From assembly GCA_034435435.1 (NCBI GenBank), contig DAOTXN010000036.1, forward strand, positions 1 through 64,000: 64,000 nucleotides of DNA, read 5' to 3'. The position numbers and the translations under genes are program-made. Below, in pieces: positions 26,297 through 34,477 of the stretch (its first letter is position 1; each line of letters begins with the position of its first letter). The DNA is from DAOTXN01 sp034435435 (GTDB taxonomy: Bacteria > Chloroflexota > Anaerolineae > S140-20). A model generated the notes under the pieces. It searched no databases and was not told where the DNA came from. It worked only from the letters and a program-made list of their open reading frames with translations.

Positions 26297-28750
26297 ATGG
26301 AAATGGCAGACAGGTACATCCCCCAAGAAATCGAACCCAAATGGCAGGCCCGCTGGGAGGCCGACCGGCTCTACCACGCGCCGGTGGACGAGAGCAAACC
26401 CAAATTTTACTACCTGACCATGCTCCCCTACCCGTCGGGCGACCTGCACATCGGGCATTGGTACGCCATGACCCCCTCCGACGCGCAGGCCCGTTACTAC
26501 CGCATGAACGGCTACAATGTCATGTTCCCCATCGGCTTTGATGCGTTTGGTCTGCCGGCCGAGAACGCCGCCATTCAGCGCGGCATTCACCCCAAGACGT
26601 GGACCTACGCCAACATCGAGCGCGAGCGCCGCCAACTGCGCTCCATGGGCGCCATGTGGGATTGGGAGCGCGAGGCCGTCTCGGCGGACCCCAAATACTA
26701 CAAGTGGACGCAGTGGTTCTTTTTACAGTTTTACAAGCACGGCCTGGCCTACAAGGCCGAAGCGCCGGTGGACTTTTGCCCCCAGTGCAACACCACCCTG
26801 GCCCGCGAGCAGGTGTGGGGCGACGACCGCCACTGCGAGCGCTGCGGCACGCCGGTGATCAAAAAAGACCTGGAGCAGTGGTTCTTTTGCATCACCCACT
26901 ATGCCGAAGAGCTGCTGGACCACTCGAAAATCGAATGGCCGGAGCGGGTGGTCACGATGCAAAAGAACTGGATCAACCGCAGCGAAGGGGCCGACGTGAC
27001 CTTCAAATCGGAGGCGGGGGACGACATTGTGGTGTTCACCACCCGCCCCGACACGCTGTGGGGCGCTACCTTTATGGTGCTGGCCCCCGAGCACCCGCTG
27101 GTCGAAAAGCTGAGCTCGCCCGATTGCCGCGCCGCCGTGGACGACTACGTGACCCAGGCCGCCCGCCAGAGCGAGATCGAGCGCACGGCCACCGAGAAGG
27201 AAAAAACCGGCGTATTTATCGGCGCGTATGCCATCAACCCGGTCAACGCGGCGCGCATCCCGATCTGGATCGCCGATTACGTGTTGATGACTTATGGCAC
27301 GGGGGCCATCATGGCCGTGCCGGCCCATGACGAGCGCGACTTTGAGTTTGCCGCCAAGTTCGACCTGCCCATCCCGGTGGTCATCGCGCCGCCCGATTGG
27401 GACGGCCGGCCGCTGACCGCCGCCTATCCCGGCGAGGGGGTGATGGTCAACTCGGCGCAGTTTGATGGCACGCCCACCGCCGACGGCGAGGCCGTGCGCC
27501 AGGTCATTCAATGGCTGGAAGCGCAGGGCATCGGTCACGGACAGGTGCGCTATCGCCTGCACGACTGGCTCATCAGCCGCCAGCGTTATTGGGGCGCGCC
27601 CATCCCCATCGTCTATTGCGAGCAGTGCGGGACAGTGCCCGTGCCGGAGGATCAACTGCCGGTGTTGCTGCCCGACGACGTGGCGTTCATGCCCACCGGA
27701 GAAAGCCCGCTCAAGTTCCACGCGGGATTCCTGAACACGACCTGTCCCAACTGCGGCGGCCCGGCCACGCGCGAAACCGACACGATGGACACCTTTATGT
27801 GCTCCTCGTGGTATCAATATCGCTATCTCAGCCCCGATTACGACCAGGGTCCGTGGGATCCAAAAGAGGGCGCGTACTGGCTGCCTGTGGACCAGTACAC
27901 GGGCGGCATCGAGCACGCCACCATGCACCTGATGTACACCCGCTTTTTTACCAAGGCTCTGCGCGACATCGGCATCGTGGATTTCGACGAGCCGATGCTG
28001 CGCCTGTACAACCAGGGCATGGTGCTGGGCGAAGACAACGAAAAGATGTCCAAGAGCCGGGGCAACGTGATCGCGCCCGACGAGCTAGTGGACGCCTATG
28101 GCGCCGACACCGTGCGCACGTACTTGATGTTCTTTGCCCGTTGGGAGCAGGGCGGCCCGTGGGACAGCCAGGGCATCAAAGGTCCGCGCCGCTTTCTGGA
28201 AGACGTGTGGAACCTGGTGGTTGACGAATGCGAGCCGTTGGAAGGAAAACCATCTGAAGACGAAATACGGGCGCTGCGCCGTCGAACCCACCAAACCATC
28301 CGCAGAGTCGGCGCAGACCTGCGCAGTTTTTCCTTCAACACGGCCATCGCCGCGTTGATGGAGTTTCGCAACGCGCTGCAAGAGGCCAAAAAATCCCCGC
28401 TGCACGGGACAGAAGCGTGGGGCGAGGCCATCCAGTCCTTGCTGCTGCTGCTGTGCCCCATCGCGCCGCATATCACCGAGGAGCTGTGGAGTCGCCTGGG
28501 CAAACCCTATAGCATCCATCAACAAGCGTGGCCGGCGTGGAATAAAGAGCTCGCTGCCGAGGAAATGTTGACCCTGATCGTACAAATCAACGGCAAGCTG
28601 CGCGACCGCATCATGGCACCGGTGGACATCAGCGAGGAAAAGGCAAAAGAAATGGCGCTGGGCAGTGAAAATATCCAGCGCCACCTCGAGGGCCAAACGC
28701 CGCGCAAGGTGGTTTACGTACCGGGCCGGCTGGTCAACATTGTGGTTTAG
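26297..28750 (+). CDS. leuS: Leucyl-tRNA synthetase
   Basis: The enzyme charges tRNA-Leu. The HIGH-class signature is PYPSGDLHIGHW near residue 40. The CP1 editing domain has TTRPDTLWGATF. The KMSKS loop is NEKMSKSRGNV near residue 580. The zinc-ribbon-like cysteines CPQC and CERC near residue 160, and CEQC with CPNC later, are also present. The 817-aa length is typical for bacterial LeuRS. A second ATG two codons on is an alternative start. Expression should be controlled by the T-box upstream. Confidence 0.95.
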   Translation: MEMADRYIPQEIEPKWQARWEADRLYHAPVDESKPKFYYLTMLPYPSGDLHIGHWYAMTPSDAQARYYRMNGYNVMFPIGFDAFGLPAENAAIQRGIHPKTWTYANIERERRQLRSMGAMWDWEREAVSADPKYYKWTQWFFLQFYKHGLAYKAEAPVDFCPQCNTTLAREQVWGDDRHCERCGTPVIKKDLEQWFFCITHYAEELLDHSKIEWPERVVTMQKNWINRSEGADVTFKSEAGDDIVVFTTRPDTLWGATFMVLAPEHPLVEKLSSPDCRAAVDDYVTQAARQSEIERTATEKEKTGVFIGAYAINPVNAARIPIWIADYVLMTYGTGAIMAVPAHDERDFEFAAKFDLPIPVVIAPPDWDGRPLTAAYPGEGVMVNSAQFDGTPTADGEAVRQVIQWLEAQGIGHGQVRYRLHDWLISRQRYWGAPIPIVYCEQCGTVPVPEDQLPVLLPDDVAFMPTGESPLKFHAGFLNTTCPNCGGPATRETDTMDTFMCSSWYQYRYLSPDYDQGPWDPKEGAYWLPVDQYTGGIEHATMHLMYTRFFTKALRDIGIVDFDEPMLRLYNQGMVLGEDNEKMSKSRGNVIAPDELVDAYGADTVRTYLMFFARWEQGGPWDSQGIKGPRRFLEDVWNLVVDECEPLEGKPSEDEIRALRRRTHQTIRRVGADLRSFSFNTAIAALMEFRNALQEAKKSPLHGTEAWGEAIQSLLLLLCPIAPHITEELWSRLGKPYSIHQQAWPAWNKELAAEEMLTLIVQINGKLRDRIMAPVDISEEKAKEMALGSENIQRHLEGQTPRKVVYVPGRLVNIVV

Positions 28751-28756
28751 CGATCA

Positions 28757-28787
28757 GACCCGGCAGGTCTCCCAGACCTGCCGGGTC
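28757..28787. terminator. Bidirectional terminator hairpin
   Basis: GACCCGGCAGGTCT and its exact complement, 14 bp each, flank a CCC loop. They lie between leuS and a convergent gene. ATTTTA follows on the plus side. Confidence 0.75.
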
Positions 28788-28790
28788 ATT

Positions 28791-29093
28791 TTACATCTGA
28801 AAACCGGGCCGGTAGGGGACCACTTTGCGACCCAGGTCGTGGACGTATGCTTTGAGGCGTTCCTCCATCTCGTCCCACTCTTCGCTGTTCAGGACGCGCC
28901 ACATGGTGTCTTCGTCGCGGCTGACCAATTCCGTCTGCCGGTCGGGATATTCGCCCCAGGCCGTGTGCCACACCTCGGTCACAGCCAGACCCATGCGCTG
29001 CACGGCCGGCAAAAATTCACCCAGGACAAACTGGCGATATTCCTCAACCGCCTCGTCGCGCACATCATAAGTCAGTAATAATTTCGTCAACAT
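28791..29093 (-). CDS. Dimeric alpha-beta barrel (ABM/NIPSNAP-like) protein
   Basis: The 100-residue protein shows the ferredoxin-like beta-alpha-beta pattern of small dimeric barrel proteins: LTYDVRDEAVEEYRQFV, then TEVWHTAWGEYPDRQTELV, and a final helix with WDEMEERLKAYV. Relatives include monooxygenase-like and NIPSNAP proteins. No catalytic residue is evident. It is transcribed towards leuS and ends at the shared hairpin. Confidence 0.55.
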   Translation of the reverse strand: MLTKLLLTYDVRDEAVEEYRQFVLGEFLPAVQRMGLAVTEVWHTAWGEYPDRQTELVSRDEDTMWRVLNSEEWDEMEERLKAYVHDLGRKVVPYRPGFQM

Positions 29094-29210
29094 TTGATTT
29101 CCTCGTCGGGTAAATGAGCAGGTGAAACTCTACTTTCGACTGTATTGTAACGATATTGGTCCAAACCGGCAAGGAAAAAGGTGTGAAAACCCGGTTTGAA
29201 AACATCGCAA

Positions 29211-32200
29211 TCAACCTGCGCCGCGAATGGCCCGATTGATCGGCACTTGCTCCAGATAGGTACGCCGCATCTCGGCGTCGGCGAGCCGCTCGGCCTTGCG
29301 CGACATTTCATCGCTGGCGCGTTTCAAGTAGACATCGGCTTCAGAGGTGAGGCCATTAGCCCGCAGCACCAGGCTGTGTTCAAAATACAAGGGTTCGCGG
29401 GCGGTAGGGTAGCCGGGTGTGTCATCCAGCAACGCGACGGCCCGCTCGCTGCAATCCAACGCGTTTTCGAAATGCCCCGTGCGCCAGAGGGTCAGGCCCA
29501 GCACTTCCGCGCCCCAAATTTGCACAAAGCGATCGCACGTTTGCCGCCCGATGGCCTCGGCTCTGCTGGCTAGGCGCTGCGCCAGCTCCAGATTTCCCGT
29601 TCCCCACGGTTCTTTGAACCAGGGCCAACCCTGGTGCACGGCGGCCAACAGCGCCATATCCCACCCGATGGCCTGTTGATCCTGCTGATCACAGGCGTAG
29701 CCTAACGCGGTCTGGGCTAGGCCCAGCGCCAGCGAGAACTCGCCCCGCCACCAGGCCATCAAACTCAGCTCGCCCAGCGCCCAGCGCTCGATTTCCCGCC
29801 GGCCCTGGTTCAAAGAACCGTGGGGCACGATGGCCCGCGCCGTCTGGGCCAATTGTTGCGCTTGAGCGTACTGACCGACTTGGCGGCGCAGCGAGGCCAT
29901 CGCCATCAACGCCCGCGCTTCGACGCTGCGGTTGTCGATGCGGCGGGCTGTCTGGTGGCTCTTTTGAAAAGCCTCCAATGCCGCCGCATAATCTCCACAC
30001 CGGATGTACATCCAGCCAATATTGCCGTGCAGCCACGATTCGTAGATGCGATCCCCGATCTGGCGATAGATCGTTAGCGCCTCTTGAAATGTTTCGATGG
30101 CCTTTTCGTGCTGTCCGGCCTCGCTGTAGGCCCGACCTAGCGCATTGAGGCTGGTCGCCTCGCGGCGGCGGTCGCCGATTTGCCGGGCCAGCGCCACCGA
30201 AGCCTGGGTGTGTGCAACGGCCTCGCTGTGCCGGCCGAGGACGCTGAGATTTCTCCCCACGATGAGCTGCGCCTCGGTTTCGATGGATCGGTCGCCCACC
30301 GCCTGGCTAATTTCGAGCGTCTCCAGACTGCGCCTGAGCGCGGTCTCGAAATCGTAGGCAAAAGCGTGAAAATCCGCCAGGTCGCACAACACGCGCCCCT
30401 CCAGTCGCCGGTCGCCGGCTCGCCGGCTGGCCTCCAGTGCGGCCTCGCCTCGCGTAATGGCCTGGCGCTTGCGCCACAGACGACGGTCTACCCAGGCTTG
30501 TTGCAGCAGCGCCTGCGCCTCGCCGCCGGGGTTGTCCATCACACGCGCCAGGCGCAATCCTGCGCGGGCCGATTCCTCCGCCCGTTCGAGGTTGGCGCCC
30601 AGGTATAGCGCGGCCTGGGCGCTATACACCTCGACCAGACGCTGTGAGTCGGCCAACAGGCTGGCCAGGCGCAGCATCTCGTTGAGCGTGCGCTCTTGCG
30701 CGTGTACCTGACCCAGGCGGGCGTAGACCCTTTGCAAGCCGTGCAGCAGGTCGAAGCGCAAGGCCCTGGAGTGGATGTCGGCGGTGGGAAGCAATGACAG
30801 AGCTTGTTGGTAGAACTGAACTGCTTCCTGGTTAGCGTAGCGGCCGGCAGCGTGTTGGGCGGCCTGTTGAGCATAATAGCAGGAGTGCTCTTCATCACCG
30901 GCCCGCAGCGTGTGGTGGGCCAACAACCCGCTATAGTCCTCCACATGGTCGGCGAAATGGGCCTCGATAAAGTCGGCCACCCGGCGATGACAGGCGCGGC
31001 GCTGGGCGTCGGGGGTAGCCTCATAAACGGCTTGGTGCGCCAGAGCATGTTTGAAAAGATACTCGGCGCCCCACACCGGCGCGGCAGCCCGTTTTTCGAT
31101 CAGTCCCGCAGCTACCAATGGCTCAAGCTGTGCAGCGACCGGATGATCGGCGGGCGTCTCCATGACCCACGCCACGGCGTGCTCCCAAAAGACGCGCCCC
31201 ACTACGGCCGCGTGTTGGAGCACGTGGCGGGCAGCGTCGGGGAGGTGAGCGATGCGCGCGTTGAATACGTCTTGGAGCGTGGTGGGAATGCGCACCTGGT
31301 CAATCGGAGTGGTGGTCAACCAGACGCGGTGGGTGGCATCATATACCAGCGTCCCGCTTTCGACCAGTGTGCGCACGATTTCTTCGATAAAGAGTGGGTT
31401 GCCTTCTGCTCTGGCGCCCACTTTGGCGAGCAATCCGGGCGGCAGCGATTCACCTGGCAACAGGTGCTTGATCAGCGCATCGCTCTCGCGCGATGACAGC
31501 CGGTCGAGGAAAATTTCTGTATAGCGCCCTTGATGAGCCAGCAGTGCATTGCCTTCGCGCTGCAATGGCTCACATGCGCTATTCTCGTCCGGGCGGAAGA
31601 TGTTGATCAATAATAGCGGGACGTGTTCGACCAACGGCATTACGTGGAGTAACAATGCCAGCGAGATGGCGTCTGTCCATTGCAAATCTTCCATGACAAC
31701 GATGGCTGGACAGTCCTGTGCGAGGCGCTCCAGCCAGGCGCGCACGGCAAAAAACGTCTGTGCCTGCTGGCTCGGCTGGTCCAGTTGAGCCAGACGTTCG
31801 GCTGTGTCGGCTTCCAACGGCAACGACAATAACCTGGCCAGGTAAGCATAGACCTCCGGCCTTGCGCCAGAAAGCGATCCGTGAAACAAGCGAGCTACCT
31901 GCTGGCGCAGGCTGTGGCGCGCGTCAGGCTCGGCTTGACTCTCGGCGCTGCCCAGCCAATCTCTGATCAGCTCCAACCACACCCCATAGGGCGACTTTTC
32001 GGCGAGAGAAAGCGCTCGTCCCGTGAGCCACACCGGCAGCGGCGACTCTGTGCGCAGCTCGGCGACGAGCCGGCTCTTACCGATACCCGTCTCGCCGATC
32101 AGATTGACCACGCTGCCGCGTCCGTCTGCCAGGTCTCGCACGCGCGCTTGCAAGGCGGCCAGGGCTGCCTGACGGTCAACGAGGGGAGTGCTAAAAGGGG

Positions 32201-32330
32201 CGGGTTTTGGCGCCTGGAGGGTGGGCGTGGACACGTCCAATGGCGGCGAAGGATGCGCCAGAGTCGCTCCGCAACGTGGACAAAAATTGAAATGGGGGGC
32301 GCAGTCATAGTGGCATTCGGGGCATTTCAT
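29211..32330 (-). CDS. Zinc-ribbon AAA ATPase with TPR repeats
   Basis: The chosen ATG at 32330 follows GAGAGGAACGCCT and begins a zinc ribbon (CPECHYDC...CPRC). A STAND/AAA-type ATPase with GETGIGKS (Walker A, near 80) and IVVMEDLQW (Walker B) follows. About 550 residues of TPR repeats then run to the C-terminus (for example SEAGQHEKAIETFQEALTIY). Relatives often carry a cyclase or LuxR output domain. Here none is fused, so output may pass through the TPRs to a partner. The 1,039-residue protein is 11 bp downstream of the glycosidase gene. Confidence 0.75.
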   Translation of the reverse strand: MKCPECHYDCAPHFNFCPRCGATLAHPSPPLDVSTPTLQAPKPAPFSTPLVDRQAALAALQARVRDLADGRGSVVNLIGETGIGKSRLVAELRTESPLPVWLTGRALSLAEKSPYGVWLELIRDWLGSAESQAEPDARHSLRQQVARLFHGSLSGARPEVYAYLARLLSLPLEADTAERLAQLDQPSQQAQTFFAVRAWLERLAQDCPAIVVMEDLQWTDAISLALLLHVMPLVEHVPLLLINIFRPDENSACEPLQREGNALLAHQGRYTEIFLDRLSSRESDALIKHLLPGESLPPGLLAKVGARAEGNPLFIEEIVRTLVESGTLVYDATHRVWLTTTPIDQVRIPTTLQDVFNARIAHLPDAARHVLQHAAVVGRVFWEHAVAWVMETPADHPVAAQLEPLVAAGLIEKRAAAPVWGAEYLFKHALAHQAVYEATPDAQRRACHRRVADFIEAHFADHVEDYSGLLAHHTLRAGDEEHSCYYAQQAAQHAAGRYANQEAVQFYQQALSLLPTADIHSRALRFDLLHGLQRVYARLGQVHAQERTLNEMLRLASLLADSQRLVEVYSAQAALYLGANLERAEESARAGLRLARVMDNPGGEAQALLQQAWVDRRLWRKRQAITRGEAALEASRRAGDRRLEGRVLCDLADFHAFAYDFETALRRSLETLEISQAVGDRSIETEAQLIVGRNLSVLGRHSEAVAHTQASVALARQIGDRRREATSLNALGRAYSEAGQHEKAIETFQEALTIYRQIGDRIYESWLHGNIGWMYIRCGDYAAALEAFQKSHQTARRIDNRSVEARALMAMASLRRQVGQYAQAQQLAQTARAIVPHGSLNQGRREIERWALGELSLMAWWRGEFSLALGLAQTALGYACDQQDQQAIGWDMALLAAVHQGWPWFKEPWGTGNLELAQRLASRAEAIGRQTCDRFVQIWGAEVLGLTLWRTGHFENALDCSERAVALLDDTPGYPTAREPLYFEHSLVLRANGLTSEADVYLKRASDEMSRKAERLADAEMRRTYLEQVPINRAIRGAG

Positions 32331-32341
32331 AGGCGTTCCTC

Positions 32342-33769
32342 TCACCACGCAAACGGCAACCGTTGCGCGGGCCACCAGACGCCAGTCGCTACCTGGATAG
32401 GGGTTTCGGTCCAGCCGCCCGCATCGTCCAAGGTTGTATACAACTGGGTCTTGATCGCACGCGCCAGCATGCGTTCCAGCTCGCGGCGCACAAGGGGCCA
32501 TTCATCCTGGCGATCAATTGGATCATGGCTCTGGAGATAGTCTTGAATCTGCTCGCTTAGATCGGTTTCGTGGCCGGCGGGCAAGACCACCAGCGCAAAC
32601 CACAGCCGGTCGCCGATGGGTTCCGCCCGTCGCACCAACTGCCATTGGATCTCGTACACGCCGGGCGTGTGGGGTGCGACTACCGTCAGTGTGGAGCGCA
32701 GTGAACCGCTCGCCGATACTGAGTCGGGCAAGCGCATATAAGCGGGTCCCACCACCGGCCAGCCCTGCATGTTTTTAAGCCGGTAGCCCAAGTCAGGTTC
32801 CCAATCCAAATAGCCGGTGTTGAATATTTCGAATGCGATCTCGGCGTGTTGGCCCGGCTCAGCCACGAAAAACGAACTCTGAGCCTGCCAGTAGGCAGCG
32901 TGCCGGGGCGCGGGGCTGTAAAAGACAAACAGCGCGTTGGCGACCGGACGATCGCTGTCGTAGCGCATCTGGCCGTTATACCACAATTGCGATGACCCGC
33001 CGCCATCCAGTTTGATGGCCGTGAATGCGCCATAGTCGCGCAGCAGGTGGGCAAAACCCTCCACGTCTCGGCCTTCGCCCACCGCCAGATAGAGCCAGCG
33101 CCCATCTTGGCTCAGGCCGACGGTGGTTTGAATGGTGCGGCGGCACGCGCCGAGTGGAAAACGTTCCAACAAACACGCCACCAGATTGGGGATCACCACG
33201 CCATAGTTCAAGATGAGCGGTGCGCCGCCGACGGCATTGTACAAATACTCTCGATAGGCGTGCGGGTCGGTGAGTTCCTCGGCGCTCTTGCGCCCCAAAC
33301 TCACTTGGTTGAGCCGCGAGATCGCCAACGAGCTGCGCCACAGCGCGTTGCGATTCTCCAAACCTTCTCCATCCAGCCGTTGCCCGTTTTTTACGCTGAG
33401 GCCCTCCGGTCCGTGAGTGAGACCGAAATAATCGGCATTGATGGCGACGACCACCTCTTGATCCTGATAGGGGGGGCGGGTAACCATTTCTTCGATCCGT
33501 TCGCGGCGATCTGTACCGACGCTGTCCACGTCTTCAGCCATCACCATCTCGAAGCGGATGTGCGGGTTCTCCAGATCGATCAGCACCACATGGATGTCTC
33601 CCCCATCCTCGACGCAGTGAATGATGCCATCGTGATGGGTTTCGCAATCGCGGTGGGTCAGATCCACCGGGGGAGGGGTTGTAAACGCCACGCCTAACGC
33701 GAGCAGGAGCTCTGGATACCAGATCCGCTTTTTTCCAATTTGAGTGCGAACCGACTTATCACACCTCAT
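32342..33769 (-). CDS. Phosphodiester glycosidase family protein with Ig-like domain
   Basis: After an N-terminal hydrophobic signal, residues 40-310 match the NAGPA/DUF2233 fold: VAINADYFGLTHGPEG, GGAPLILNYG, RRTIQTTVGLSQDGRWLYL and AIKLDGGGSSQLWY, the conserved Asp-Gly-Gly-Gly-Ser-Ser core. Enzymes of this family cleave phosphodiester-linked sugars. An NBR1-type Ig-like domain (FNTGYLDWEPDLGYRL) follows at about 330-420. It is probably secreted or membrane-anchored and in one operon with the AAA-TPR gene. Confidence 0.75.
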   Translation of the reverse strand: MRCDKSVRTQIGKKRIWYPELLLALGVAFTTPPPVDLTHRDCETHHDGIIHCVEDGGDIHVVLIDLENPHIRFEMVMAEDVDSVGTDRRERIEEMVTRPPYQDQEVVVAINADYFGLTHGPEGLSVKNGQRLDGEGLENRNALWRSSLAISRLNQVSLGRKSAEELTDPHAYREYLYNAVGGAPLILNYGVVIPNLVACLLERFPLGACRRTIQTTVGLSQDGRWLYLAVGEGRDVEGFAHLLRDYGAFTAIKLDGGGSSQLWYNGQMRYDSDRPVANALFVFYSPAPRHAAYWQAQSSFFVAEPGQHAEIAFEIFNTGYLDWEPDLGYRLKNMQGWPVVGPAYMRLPDSVSASGSLRSTLTVVAPHTPGVYEIQWQLVRRAEPIGDRLWFALVVLPAGHETDLSEQIQDYLQSHDPIDRQDEWPLVRRELERMLARAIKTQLYTTLDDAGGWTETPIQVATGVWWPAQRLPFAW

Positions 33770-33857
33770 CTTGCCCGCTCGCTGGCCGACTGCCGGCCGC
33801 TCATTGGCCGGTTAGTCGAGATGATAGCACGAGAGGCAGGATATTACAAGCTCTGGT

Positions 33858-33886
33858 TTGCACAATGAAAGAGCCAATGGTAGAAT
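33858..33886 (+). promoter_or_regulatory. Sigma-70-type promoter
   Basis: TTGCAC (33858-33863) and TAGAAT (33881-33886) are spaced 17 nt apart, about 30 nt upstream of the GNAT start at 33918. Confidence 0.6.
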
Positions 33887-33917
33887 GGAAGAATGAGCTT
33901 GATGGTAGGAGACGGAT

Positions 33918-34472
33918 ATGATGAGCGTGCGTCCGGCCGAGTTAGAAGATCTGCAGGCTTGTGTTGGCATCGATCACTCGTGCGTCACCGAACACGTGTG
34001 GCAAATGGATGTAGAGTCAGGCAACAACCTGGTAGCGGTTCGCTTTCGCGCGGTGCGCTTGCCTCGCTCGGTTTTTGTCAAATATCCGCGTGATCATTCT
34101 GCGCTTTTGTCAGAATGGCATCACCGAGACTGTTTCCTCGTCGCCACCCATCAGGACGGAATTGCGGCGACGGGCGAGTCTGTCGTCGGCTATCTCACGA
34201 TGAGCGATCAGGCGTGGCACAAGACCGGTTGGGTAGCCGATCTGGTGGTCGCGCCCGAACACCGGCGCAAAGGCATCGGGACGCAGTTGTTGCACGCGGG
34301 CAAAACGTGGGCGCGTGAGACCGGGCTGCGCCGGCTCGTGGTTGAAACACAGACAAAAAGCTACCCTGCCATCTGCTTTTTAGAGCGCCAGGGCTTTTCT
34401 TTTTGCGGCTACAGCGATCGCTATTACGCCAACCAGGATATTGCGTTGTTCTTTGCCCTGGATCTGCGATAG
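33918..34472 (+). CDS. GNAT family N-acetyltransferase
   Basis: The 184-aa protein has the acetyl-CoA loop in LVVAPEHRRKGIGTQLL and the C-terminal motif ICFLERQGFSFCGYSDRYY. Substrate unknown. ATG 33918 is followed by a second in-frame ATG at 33921. The 7TM-GAF gene begins 5 bp downstream, so the two are almost surely in one transcript. Confidence 0.8.
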   Translation: MMSVRPAELEDLQACVGIDHSCVTEHVWQMDVESGNNLVAVRFRAVRLPRSVFVKYPRDHSALLSEWHHRDCFLVATHQDGIAATGESVVGYLTMSDQAWHKTGWVADLVVAPEHRRKGIGTQLLHAGKTWARETGLRRLVVETQTKSYPAICFLERQGFSFCGYSDRYYANQDIALFFALDLR

Positions 34473-34477
34473 ACCCC

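Noticed and set aside
26723..27928. 401-residue minus-strand open frame
   Set aside because: It is antisense to leuS, which is certain from its motifs. The opposite frame has no recognisable domain.
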